Program-made: the position numbers and the translations under genes
The notes under the pieces: model-generated
What the model saw: only the letters and a program-made list of their open reading frames with translations
The model's database searches: none
Told to the model about the DNA's origin: nothing
Origin: Hyphomicrobiales bacterium
GTDB lineage: Bacteria > Pseudomonadota > Alphaproteobacteria > Rhizobiales > Beijerinckiaceae
Assembly: GCA_900470775.1 (NCBI GenBank)
Contig: UCBZ01000018.1
Span: 47,240-111,239 of the forward strand
Length of the DNA stretch: 64,000 nt
Direction: 5' to 3'
Shown here: positions 52,589 through 60,806 of the stretch, in pieces
Layout: every line of letters begins with the position of its first letter
How positions within the stretch are numbered: the first letter of the stretch is position 1

Positions 52589-53724
52589 AGGCCGAGCGCC
52601 TGAAACGCGCCGTCGTCGCGCGCGCTGTTGCGGAGGGTTTCTCCGTCGCACGTACCGCCTCTGTCGATGCCATTCCCGAGGCGCCGGCCCGGCTCGCCGC
52701 CTGGCTCGCCGAGGGTCACCATGGCGACATGGGCTGGATGGAGGAGCGCACCGACCAGCGCGCCGACCCGCGAAAGCTCTGGGCGCAGGCGAAGTCCGTC
52801 ATCATGCTCGGCATGAGTTATGCGCCCGACAGCGACCCGCTCGCCATCCTCGCGCAGACCGACAAGGCCGCGATCTCGCTCTATGCGCGCCGGCGCGACT
52901 ATCACGACGTCATCAAGGGCAAGCTCAAGAGCGTCGCCGGCCTGCTCGCCGCGCAGGGCGGGGTCGACGTCAAGGTCTTTGTCGATACCGCGCCGGTGAT
53001 GGAGAAGCCGCTGGCGCAGGCGGCGGGCCTCGGCTGGCAGGGCAAGCACAGCGTGCTGGTCTCGCGCGAGCATGGCTCCTGGCTGTTCCTCGGCGCGATC
53101 TACACGACCGCCGAACTGCCACCCGACGCCCCCGAAACCGATCATTGCGGCTCCTGCACCCGCTGTCTCGATATCTGCCCGACCGACGCCTTTCCGGCGC
53201 CCTACCAGCTCGATTCGCGCCGCTGCATCGCCTATCTCACCATCGAGCACCCCGGCCATATTGATGAGAGCCTGCGCGCCGGCATCGGCAACCGCGTCTT
53301 CGGCTGCGACGATTGCCTGGCCGTCTGCCCCTGGAACAAGTTCGCGCAAGCAGCCCAAGAAACCCGGCTTGCGCTGCGCGACGGGCTCGATGCGTTGCCG
53401 CTCGCCGATCTCGCCCGACTCGACGATCCCGCCTTCCGGGCGCTGTTCGCCGGAACACCCGTGAAGCGCACCGGCCGCGACCGCTTCATCCGCAACGTGC
53501 TGATCGCGATCGGCAACAGCGCGCGCCCGGAACTCGCCGAGAGCGCCGCAGCGCTCGTTTCTGACCCCTCGCCGCTGGTGCGCGCCATGGCCGCCTGGGC
53601 CCTGATCAGGCTCGCCCCCGCGCGGGCCCTGGTGCTTGCGCCCGCCGCGCTCGCCGCAGAGAACGACGCCGATGTCCGCCGCGAATGGCGGGCGTTCGCG
53701 GCCGAACCGGAAAACGCCTCATGA
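52585..53724 (+). CDS. queG: Epoxyqueuosine reductase
   Basis: A 379-residue enzyme that performs the last step of queuosine synthesis, reducing epoxyqueuosine to queuosine in tRNA with cobalamin and two 4Fe-4S clusters. Cluster motifs are visible: CGSCTRCLDICPTDAFPAP and FGCDDCLAVCPWN. The catalytic Asp is in KVFVDTAPVMEKPLAQAAGL. No ATG fits: the frame opens at TTG 52585, which overlaps the GST stop, and the preceding frame is the GST shadow. A C-terminal helical region with HEAT-like Ala/Leu repeats follows. The gene overlaps the next one by 4 bp. Confidence 0.95.
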   Translation: MKAERLKRAVVARAVAEGFSVARTASVDAIPEAPARLAAWLAEGHHGDMGWMEERTDQRADPRKLWAQAKSVIMLGMSYAPDSDPLAILAQTDKAAISLYARRRDYHDVIKGKLKSVAGLLAAQGGVDVKVFVDTAPVMEKPLAQAAGLGWQGKHSVLVSREHGSWLFLGAIYTTAELPPDAPETDHCGSCTRCLDICPTDAFPAPYQLDSRRCIAYLTIEHPGHIDESLRAGIGNRVFGCDDCLAVCPWNKFAQAAQETRLALRDGLDALPLADLARLDDPAFRALFAGTPVKRTGRDRFIRNVLIAIGNSARPELAESAAALVSDPSPLVRAMAAWALIRLAPARALVLAPAALAAENDADVRREWRAFAAEPENAS

Positions 53725-54584
53725 AGCTCCTGATCTTCGGCCTCGGCTATTCGGCCGGCTTCTTCGCGCGCGCCGCCCTGGCGCGGGGATGGGAGGTCAC
53801 CGGCACGGTGCGCTCGGCCGACAAGGCGGCGCGGCTGAGCCGCGAAGGCATCCGCACGCTGGTTTTCGACGGCTTTGCGGTGTCGTCCTTTCTCGCCAAG
53901 GCCCTCGCGGAGGCGGAAGCCGTGCTGATCTCGGTGCAGCCGGGCGAGTCGGGCGACCCCGTTCTCGATTGCCTGAGCAAGGAGTTGGCGGCTGCTCCAG
54001 ACCTGCGCTGGATCGGCTATCTCTCGACCATCGGAATCTACGGCGACCATGGCGGAGCCTGGATCGATGAGAGTACCGCGCCGCGACCGAGCTTTCGCTC
54101 GCAATTGCGGCTCGGCATCGAGCGCGACTGGCTGGCGCTGGGCGAGCGCAGCGGCAAGGCGGTGCAGATTTTCCGGCTGTCGGGGATCTACGGGCCGGGC
54201 CGCAACCCGATCGTCAAGCTGCGACAGGGCAAGGCGACGCGGCTGATCAAGCCGGGGCAGGTCTTCAACCGCATCCATGTCGACGATATCGCCGGCGTCC
54301 TGATGGCCTCGCTCGATCATCCGCGCCAGGGGGCGATCTACAACGTCACTGATGACGAGCCGGCCCCGCCGCAGGATGTGGTGAGCTTCGCCGCGAGCCT
54401 GACCGGGCTGGAGCCTCCGCCGGAAATTCCCTTCGAGCCGGCAAAGCTTTCGCCGATGGCTGCCAGCTTCTATGGCGAGAACAAGCGTGTCTCGAACGCG
54501 CTGGTGAAACGCGAGCTCGGCTACAGCTTCCGCTATCCGAGCTATCGCGAGGCGCTGCCCGCGCTGGTGGCGAACGGGGACTGA
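53721..54584 (+). CDS. NAD-dependent epimerase/dehydratase-like atypical SDR (YeeZ type)
   Basis: A 287-residue protein. The N-terminal LLIFGLGYSAGFFARAALAR is the dinucleotide-binding motif. It is followed by GWEVTGTVRSADKAARL and an IGYLSTIGIYGDHGG segment, in which the usual YxxxK is replaced by a divergent arrangement. RLSGIYGPGRNPIVKLRQG is conserved in this YeeZ-like family. Function is not established. Its 4-bp overlap with queG and the queG-GST overlap make a three-gene translationally coupled cassette. Confidence 0.87.
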   Translation: MKLLIFGLGYSAGFFARAALARGWEVTGTVRSADKAARLSREGIRTLVFDGFAVSSFLAKALAEAEAVLISVQPGESGDPVLDCLSKELAAAPDLRWIGYLSTIGIYGDHGGAWIDESTAPRPSFRSQLRLGIERDWLALGERSGKAVQIFRLSGIYGPGRNPIVKLRQGKATRLIKPGQVFNRIHVDDIAGVLMASLDHPRQGAIYNVTDDEPAPPQDVVSFAASLTGLEPPPEIPFEPAKLSPMAASFYGENKRVSNALVKRELGYSFRYPSYREALPALVANGD

Positions 54585-54599
54585 GGCTGCCGGCGGCGC

Positions 54600-55559
54600 T
54601 CAGGCCGCGTAGCGCTGACCCTCGTCGCCGTAATAGGCGACATAGCGCTGGTCGATCGCCGCCACGGGCAGGATCACCAGCACATCGGTGGTGCCAAACT
54701 GACGATCGACGACGGCGCCGGTGCCAAAACGAGCGCCGAGGCGCAGATAGCCCTTGATCAGCGGCGGCATCTGCTTCAGCGCGAGCTTGGCATCGACCAT
54801 CTCCGCCGGCAGACGATCCATCGGGACATGGCGTTCCTCGCGGGCCGCAGCGCTCCATTCGCCAGCGGAATTGGCATGGTGGTGCAGGAAGCTCAGCGGC
54901 AAGGCGAGCGCGTCGGGGTCGGTGCCGTCGAAGCTGGCGCAACCGAACATCGCGTCGATGCGGTGGTGGCGGATATAGGCCCAGATGCCGTGCCAGAGCA
55001 GTTCGACCGTCTTCTTGGTGCGATAGGGCTTGAGCACGCAGGAGCGACCGAGCTCGAGGAAGCGCTCGCCGGGGTGGGCGGCGATCATCGGCGCGAGATC
55101 GAACTCGCCTTGCGTGTAGAAGCCGCCGAGCCTTGCCGCCGCGCTCTGGCGCATCAACCTGTAGGTTCCGACGATCTTCGGCTTGACGCCGCCGAAACGG
55201 CCGCGCGCGGCATGGTCGATGACCAGAAGATGGTCGCAAGCGCCGTCGAAACGGTCGGCATCGCGGCGGAACATGCGCGACACCACGTCGGGCTTGGCCG
55301 ACATCTCCTGATAGAACACGCGATAGCGCAGGCGCTGCGCCCGCCAGATCTCGCTCGGCCCCCGCGCCAAGCGGACCTCCAGCGAGCCGGAGCGGCCAAG
55401 CGTGCCCGATAGCGGATCGGCCGCGCCGGACGGACGACCAAAACGGCGGATCGTGTCGCCGGAAATCAGCTTCAACGGAGAGAAGCGCGCGAACAGAATG
55501 CTCCCCACCGGCTGATGCCGAGCCGGCTCAGCCGGATATCCGTGGAGGTCTGGTGCCAT
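54600..55559 (-). CDS. OlsB-like N-acyltransferase (GNAT, hemolysin-type)
   Basis: A 319-residue GNAT-fold protein. The core begins at LARGPSEIWRAQRLRYRVFY with the following QEMSAKPDVVSRMFRRDADR, typical of ornithine-acyl-ACP N-acyltransferases (OlsB). GERFLELGRSCVLKPYRTKK and IRHHRIDAMFGCASFDGTDP follow. OlsB acylates ornithine as the first step of ornithine-lipid synthesis; other members are annotated as hemolysins, so the substrate is inferred. The ATG at 55559 precedes a 50-residue lead before the domain; a TTG 36 bases upstream is possible. It converges on the epimerase gene 15 bp away. Confidence 0.83.
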   Translation of the reverse strand: MAPDLHGYPAEPARHQPVGSILFARFSPLKLISGDTIRRFGRPSGAADPLSGTLGRSGSLEVRLARGPSEIWRAQRLRYRVFYQEMSAKPDVVSRMFRRDADRFDGACDHLLVIDHAARGRFGGVKPKIVGTYRLMRQSAAARLGGFYTQGEFDLAPMIAAHPGERFLELGRSCVLKPYRTKKTVELLWHGIWAYIRHHRIDAMFGCASFDGTDPDALALPLSFLHHHANSAGEWSAAAREERHVPMDRLPAEMVDAKLALKQMPPLIKGYLRLGARFGTGAVVDRQFGTTDVLVILPVAAIDQRYVAYYGDEGQRYAA

Positions 55560-55662
55560 GGCTCGTCTTGTTCCACCGGCCGCCAATTCTGGCAATCGGG
55601 ACCATTTGCGCCTGTCATCTGACAGGATCGCGACAGAACTGCGTCGGAGCGGTGACGACCTC

Positions 55663-57762
55663 TCAGGCCGAAAGCGTCAAAGCCTGCGGGTTCGCGACGC
55701 GGTCGAGCCAGCGTTGCAGAGCCGCGCGATCGAGAGGCTTAGCCAGGCAATCATCCATGCCGGCGGCGAGCGCGGCCGCCCGGTCGTCCGCCGCGACATT
55801 GGCGCTGACGGCGACGAGCGGCAGCGGCGCCCGGCCGGGACGGTCACGTTCCATCGCCCGGACGGCGCGCGCCACGGCGAGCCCATCGAGTTCCGGCATG
55901 CGGATGTCGAGCAGGACGAGATCGAAGGACGTACCCGTTCCATCCAGGCAGGCCGAGACCGCCGCCAGCGCCTCGCGGCCGTCGCGCGCCCAGATCGCGG
56001 CGCAGCCAAAGCGCTCCAGGGTCCGGGTCGCGAGCAGGGCATTGATCTCGTTGTCCTCCGCCACCAGCACGGTGAGCCGGGGGCGTGATGGCGAGAGCGG
56101 GCGCGCGCGCTGCGTCGCGACGACCGGCGCGACCGGCGCAGGCCGAGGCGACAGCCGCTCATAGAGCGAGCGCGCCCGCACAGGCTTGACGAGGAAGCCG
56201 GTGAAGCCGGCGTCACGCGGTGAACCGAACTGCCGGCGCTCCAGCGGCGACAGCATGATCAGGCAATCGGCCACGCCTGCGGCGCGCGCGGCATCGGCCA
56301 TGGCGGTGGCCGCCTCGTAACCGATCGACTGATCGATCAGGGCGGCATCGAAAGCTGTCCCATCCCGCAGCAGCGCCAGGCCCTCGCCGGCATCCGCGGC
56401 CAGCATGGCGATGCCGCCGGTTGCCGCGATCGTCTCCCGGAGAAAACCGGCGCCGAAGGGGGCGCCCGAGACGATCAGCACGCGCTTGCCCTGCCAGTCC
56501 GGCGGGGCAGGGGCGGCGGCATCCGTGGCGACCGGCAGAGGCAAGCGGACACGGAAGAGCGCGCCCTCGCCTGCCCCGGCGTCGTCTGCCCTACCCTCGA
56601 CGCCGACGGAGCCGCCCATCAGCACGGCGAGCCGACGCACGATGGCAAGCCCGAGCCCGGTGCCCTCGTGCCGGCGCACCGCGGAATCGTCGGCCTGCTC
56701 GAACTCCTCGAAGATCGCCTGGCGGCGGTCTTCCGGGATACCCGGCCCGGTATCGGCCACCGCGATCTCGACCATGTCGCCATCGCGGCCGATGCGGATG
56801 CCGACGCCGCCCTGATCGGTGAACTTGATCGCGTTGCCGACGAGATTGAGCAGGATTTGCCGGAGTCTGTCGCGGTCCCCGATCAGATGCGTCGGCAGGT
56901 CCGGCGCAAGATGGGCGGCGAGCTCGATGCCCTTGGCCTGGGCGCGCGGCGCCATCAGCTCCGAGACCGTCTCGACCAGCAAGGCGAGATCGAAACGATC
57001 GCACGCGAGTTCGAGCTTGCCGGCCTCGACCTTGGCAAAGTCGAGAATATCGTCGACGAGTCCCAGCAACGCCTCGCCGGATGTCCTGAGCGCGCGGACA
57101 TAGGTCGTCTGCTCCGGATCGAGCCCGGTGTCGCCGAGCAGATCGGCCATGCCGAGGATGCCGTTGAGCGGCGTGCGGAATTCATGGCTGACCGTGGCGA
57201 GGAAGCGCGATTTCGCCTCGTTGGCGCTCTCGGCGCGGGCGCGGGCCTCGACCAGTTCCTGTTCGCCGGCGATCCGCGCCGTGATGTCGCGGCCGACGCG
57301 CTGCAGCACCGTCCTGCCCAGCGCGACCGGCACGACGGTCTCGACCCAGGAGATCCAGCGCTCGCCATCGGGCGTCGCCAGGCATTCGTCGAAGACGCGG
57401 GCTCCGCCGTCCAGCGCCAGAGCCGGGCGGCAGGCGACGAGCCGCGGCGCGGCGACCGCACCGACGATCTCGGTCTCGTTCAGACCGAGCAGGGCGGCAT
57501 AGGCGCCATTGGCGTAGACGATGCGGGCGCCGTCGCGGCGCACGATCAGGTCGCCCTGCGCCTCGATCAGGCTGCGGTAATGCTCCTCGCTGTCGGCCAG
57601 CGCCCAGAGGCGATCATTGAGTTTCTCGACATCACCAGCCAAATCCGCCGCCTGCCGGACGATGCGGTCACGCTGCCGCAACAATGTCAGGGCAGCGACG
57701 CCCGCAAACAGCGCGAGCGCCACCACCGCAAGCGCGGGCCAGGGGGATGAGAGAGGATCCAT
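55663..57762 (-). CDS. Hybrid sensor histidine kinase with one intact and one degenerate receiver
   Basis: A 699-residue membrane sensor. A single N-terminal membrane helix (ALAVVALALFAGVAALTLL) is followed by a PAS domain at residues about 55-160, HisKA with phospho-His H193 in ATVSHEFRTPLNG, HATPase_c at about 290-410 (N-box NLVGNAIKF, G1 DTGPGIP, GTGLGLAI), a receiver-like domain at about 425-540, and a true receiver at 560-690 with D619 in LVLLDIRMPE. The first receiver lacks the paired acidic residues after beta-1. No separate response regulator is encoded nearby, so it may pass phosphate to an Hpt protein. The signal is unknown. Confidence 0.92.
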   Translation of the reverse strand: MDPLSSPWPALAVVALALFAGVAALTLLRQRDRIVRQAADLAGDVEKLNDRLWALADSEEHYRSLIEAQGDLIVRRDGARIVYANGAYAALLGLNETEIVGAVAAPRLVACRPALALDGGARVFDECLATPDGERWISWVETVVPVALGRTVLQRVGRDITARIAGEQELVEARARAESANEAKSRFLATVSHEFRTPLNGILGMADLLGDTGLDPEQTTYVRALRTSGEALLGLVDDILDFAKVEAGKLELACDRFDLALLVETVSELMAPRAQAKGIELAAHLAPDLPTHLIGDRDRLRQILLNLVGNAIKFTDQGGVGIRIGRDGDMVEIAVADTGPGIPEDRRQAIFEEFEQADDSAVRRHEGTGLGLAIVRRLAVLMGGSVGVEGRADDAGAGEGALFRVRLPLPVATDAAAPAPPDWQGKRVLIVSGAPFGAGFLRETIAATGGIAMLAADAGEGLALLRDGTAFDAALIDQSIGYEAATAMADAARAAGVADCLIMLSPLERRQFGSPRDAGFTGFLVKPVRARSLYERLSPRPAPVAPVVATQRARPLSPSRPRLTVLVAEDNEINALLATRTLERFGCAAIWARDGREALAAVSACLDGTGTSFDLVLLDIRMPELDGLAVARAVRAMERDRPGRAPLPLVAVSANVAADDRAAALAAGMDDCLAKPLDRAALQRWLDRVANPQALTLSA

Positions 57763-57873
57763 CGCCCCAATCTAGCAGCGGCCCGTTGAAGAAACGTTGG
57801 CCGAAGCCGCGATTTTGACGGATCGCATGAGGCAATCCGTTAACCTCACGCCCCTCGACGACTGGAGTGAGGA

Positions 57874-59412
57874 TCAGGCCGCCTGCGCCATCTGGTCGCC
57901 TCGCGAGCGATAGGACAGCGCCTCCGCCAGATGGATGCGGCCGACCTTCGCCTCGCCGTCGAGATCGGCCAGCGTGCGCGCCACCTTGAGCACGCGGTGA
58001 TAGGCGCGCGCGGTCAGGCGCATCGCATCGGCGGCATCGCGCAGCAGCGACAGGCCGGCATTGTCCGGCCGGGCGATCTCATCGAGGACGTTCGCCGGGC
58101 AGGCCGCGTTGGTCGTGACATTGGACAGCCCCAAAGCCTCGAAGCGCGCGGTCTGGAGGAGCCGCGCCGCGGCGACGCGGGCGGCGACCTGCGCCGAACC
58201 CTCGCTCGCCGCCGGCAGGATCAGATCAGCCGCAGTGACGGCTGGAACATCGATCGCAATATCGATGCGGTCGAGCATCGGGCCCGAGATGCGGCCCTGG
58301 TATTGTGCCATGCAACGCTCGTTCTGCTGGCGGCGGCAGGCGAAGCCGGGCTCGGTCGCCTTGCCACAGCGGCACGGATTCATCGCGGCGACGAGCTGGA
58401 AACGGGCCGGGTAGACGGCGCGGTGATTGGCCCGCGAGATCAGCACGTCCCCGGTCTCCATCGGCTGGCGCAGCGCATCGAGCGCCTGGGCCTGGAACTC
58501 GGGCAATTCGTCGAGGAAGAGCACGCCGTGATGCGCCAGCGAGACCTCGCCGGGCCTGGCTTGCAGACCGCCGCCGACCAGCGCCGCCATTGAGGCCGAG
58601 TGATGCGGCGCGCGAAAAGGCCGCCGGTCGGTCAGCGCGCCGTCGGCAAGGTGGCCGGCGACGGACAGCACCATCGAGACCTCGAGCAACTCGCGTGGGT
58701 TGAGCGGTGGCAGGATCGAGGGCAAGCGGCTTGCCAGCATCGACTTGCCCGCGCCCGGCGGACCGTTCATCAGGAGGTTGTGGCCTCCGGCAGCGGCGAT
58801 CTCGAGCACGCGCCTGGCGCTTTCCTGGCCCTTGATGTCGGCGAGATCGGGCAGCGGGCCCGATTGCCGCGCCACCGCGGGCTCCGGCCGCGCCATCACC
58901 TGCGTGCCCTTGAAATGATTGGCAAGCTGGATCAGCGAGCGCGGCGCCAATATGTCGATATCGGCCGCGGCCCAAGCGGCCTCGGAGCCGGAGGCATGCG
59001 GGCAGATCAACCCCTGGCCCCGGCCATAGGCCGCGATCGCCGCCGGCAGCACGCCGGCCACCGCCGTGATCGAACCGTCGAGCGCAAGCTCGCCCAGCAC
59101 GGTATAGCCCGCCAGCGCGTCGGCGGGGATCGCGCCGATCGCGGCCATCACGGCGAGCGCGATCGGCAGGTCGTAATGACTGCCCTCCTTGGGGAGATCG
59201 GCCGGAGCGAGGTTGACGGTGATGCGCTTGGCCGGCAGCGCGAGGCCGGACGCGATCAGCGCGGCGCGCACGCGTTCCTTGCTTTCGCCCACGGCCTTGT
59301 CGGGCAATCCCACCAGGATGAAGGCGACGCCGCCGGGCGTGACCTGGACCTGGACGTCGACGGCGCGCGCCTCGATCCCCTCGAACGCCACCGTCGCGAC
59401 CCGCGTCACCAT
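57874..59412 (-). CDS. YifB/ComM-family Mg-chelatase-like AAA+ ATPase
   Basis: A 512-residue protein. The N-terminal ChlI domain is VGLPDKAVGESKERVRAAL and VNLAPADLPKEGSHYDLPIA. The AAA+ core has Walker A NGPPGAGKSMLASRL, Walker B HHGVLFLDELPEF and the sensor/arginine region GPMLDRIDIAIDV, plus a Cys-containing NPCRCGKATEPGFACRR. A C-terminal helical domain ends in RSRGDQMAQAA. ComM homologues help branch migration in natural transformation, while the role of YifB outside competence is less clear. The ATG at 59412 fits family length; the longer frame adds a 20-residue basic lead. Confidence 0.93.
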   Translation of the reverse strand: MVTRVATVAFEGIEARAVDVQVQVTPGGVAFILVGLPDKAVGESKERVRAALIASGLALPAKRITVNLAPADLPKEGSHYDLPIALAVMAAIGAIPADALAGYTVLGELALDGSITAVAGVLPAAIAAYGRGQGLICPHASGSEAAWAAADIDILAPRSLIQLANHFKGTQVMARPEPAVARQSGPLPDLADIKGQESARRVLEIAAAGGHNLLMNGPPGAGKSMLASRLPSILPPLNPRELLEVSMVLSVAGHLADGALTDRRPFRAPHHSASMAALVGGGLQARPGEVSLAHHGVLFLDELPEFQAQALDALRQPMETGDVLISRANHRAVYPARFQLVAAMNPCRCGKATEPGFACRRQQNERCMAQYQGRISGPMLDRIDIAIDVPAVTAADLILPAASEGSAQVAARVAAARLLQTARFEALGLSNVTTNAACPANVLDEIARPDNAGLSLLRDAADAMRLTARAYHRVLKVARTLADLDGEAKVGRIHLAEALSYRSRGDQMAQAA

Positions 59413-59520
59413 CAGCACCACCCCATTCCCCAAGGAGAGGCTAGCTGACCGCGCGCAACCGCGCAAGAACATATCGGGAACTTATTCGACCGTGCCGTCA
59501 CGCATGAGCAGGCAGCGCGA

Positions 59521-59844
59521 TCACCGTCGCGTGACGATGCCGATCTTGGGCTCGGGCGGCGTGCCGAGTTTCAACAGCAGGAAGCCCAGCAAGAAAGCCA
59601 TGAGCGCGGCGGGCGCCAGCAGCAGATTCACCATGACCGGGTCCCACAGCAGCGGGTGGAGGTTGCGCTCGATCACGGGCTGCCATGCATTGATGCGCTC
59701 GCCGAACGCCGTCGACAGCACCAGGCTCGACGGGGTGTACTGCACCGAGGAATTGGCGATCGAGCGCGCACCGTCGATGACGAGCGAGACGAATCCGGCC
59801 GCGACGATGAGATAGCCGAGAAGCCGCAGCAGAAACCGCACCAT
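59521..59844 (-). CDS. Small two-helix membrane protein, conserved hypothetical
   Basis: A 107-residue protein with an N-terminal hydrophobic helix (FLLRLLGYLIVAAGFVSLVI), a soluble stretch containing YTPSSLVLSTAFGERINAWQ, and a second helix (LLLAPAALMAFLLGFLLLKL), ending in a basic tail. This two-helix plan is common among alphaproteobacterial small inner-membrane proteins; I do not recognise a named function. A longer frame runs far upstream through the tRNA gene and is not real; the ATG at 59844 is preferred. It lies alone next to tRNA-Ser. Confidence 0.7.
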   Translation of the reverse strand: MVRFLLRLLGYLIVAAGFVSLVIDGARSIANSSVQYTPSSLVLSTAFGERINAWQPVIERNLHPLLWDPVMVNLLLAPAALMAFLLGFLLLKLGTPPEPKIGIVTRR

Positions 59845-60095
59845 CCGTTCGTCCTCATCGACCCCTGCAGCCGGCGCGCCTGTCACCTGCCGAGCAGCCG
59901 CGCCTGAAGGACGGCATACCATGACGACCGCAGTCTTGGTTGATTGCTTGCTTCGTCGATTGCCGGCCTTCGTGCCCGATGTGCCCATTCGGCTGCGGCT
60001 TTGCAACCGCCGCGGGCGCCGTTTTCGCGGCATCTGTCTACCGGCACCAGAACGCTCTTGAAAGAAGCCGGCTCGACGGTCATAAGCAGCGCGCC

Positions 60096-60185
60096 GGACA
60101 GGTGGCCGAGTGGTTGAAGGCGCACGCCTGGAAAGTGTGTATACGGGAAACCGTATCGAGGGTTCGAATCCCTCCCTGTCCGCCA
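60096..60185 (+). tRNA. tRNA-Ser(GGA), CCA encoded
   Basis: A 90-nt tRNA. The acceptor stem pairs GGACAGG (60096-60102) with CCTGTCC (60175-60181), followed by G73 and a genomically encoded CCA (60183-60185). The anticodon stem CACGC/GTGTG encloses the loop with GGA (reads UCC/UCU codons). A long variable arm (ATACGGGAAACCGTAT) and the T-arm GGTTCGAATCC match a class II serine tRNA. The 3' end is only 9 bp from the stop of the first accessory gene, a typical integration point for genomic islands. No integrase or att direct repeat is visible in the window. Confidence 0.95.
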
Positions 60186-60194
60186 GACTAACTT

Positions 60195-60803
60195 TCACTC
60201 AACATCGCCGACCTTCGTGGCGCTGCGGAAACGCGGCTGCCCATAAGACGTTAGCGCCGTCAAGGCGTTGCGGCCGCCGCTTGCCGTCGCCATGATCCGC
60301 AACAGCCGTTGGGGTAGCCGTTGGGGTTGCCCGTTGGGGTCAGGCTTCCCATTGCGCTTGGCCCGCTCGATCTCCGCCCATTGCTCGGCACGGTAGCGGC
60401 TCCAGAACTCGTGACTGGCGGCGATCTCGCGGGCCTCTTGCTGGTACGCCCGTTCGATCCGCAGCAGAGCATCGCGCTGCGCCAGAGGGTTACCTTTCAC
60501 CGCATTGGTGATCTGCGACTGGACCACGGCATCGAGCATCGACACTTCTGTGCTCGTGCCGTTGAGCTTGACCGTGACCAGCCGCCTCGATTCCCGCAGC
60601 GTCGCTAGGTGGACCGCATTGTCCTGCAGCGAAAAGGTGAGCTCCGGTGCTCGTTTAGGGCGTCCATTGGGATTGCCCGACTGGCCCGGCTTGAAGCGCC
60701 CGCTCGGCATAGGCTTTTGCCCGAAGAACAGCTCGGCTTTTGCATCCTGGATCGCTTCAGAAGAAAACTTGCCGGGACGCTTTGGATCATCGCTGTGGGC
60801 CAC
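60195..60803 (-). CDS. DUF5681 domain-containing protein
   Basis: A 202-residue protein. The N-terminal segment GRFKPGQSGNPNGRPKRAPE is the DUF5681 signature, a short basic motif seen in proteins of phage and integrative-element regions. The following helical part contains VSMLDAVVQSQITNAVKGNP and DALLRIERAYQQEAREIAAS. It is probably DNA- or RNA-associated, but no biochemical function is known to me. The start is GTG (60803), 3 bp after the stop of the methyltransferase gene, so it should be translationally coupled to it. The C-terminal tail is Arg/Gln-rich. Confidence 0.83.
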   Translation of the reverse strand: MAHSDDPKRPGKFSSEAIQDAKAELFFGQKPMPSGRFKPGQSGNPNGRPKRAPELTFSLQDNAVHLATLRESRRLVTVKLNGTSTEVSMLDAVVQSQITNAVKGNPLAQRDALLRIERAYQQEAREIAASHEFWSRYRAEQWAEIERAKRNGKPDPNGQPQRLPQRLLRIMATASGGRNALTALTSYGQPRFRSATKVGDVE

Positions 60804-60806
60804 GGA

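Noticed and set aside
59521..60198. Extended version of the small membrane protein (225 codons)
   Set aside because: The extension reads backwards through the tRNA-Ser gene and has no protein character; the ATG at 59844 gives a sensible two-helix protein.
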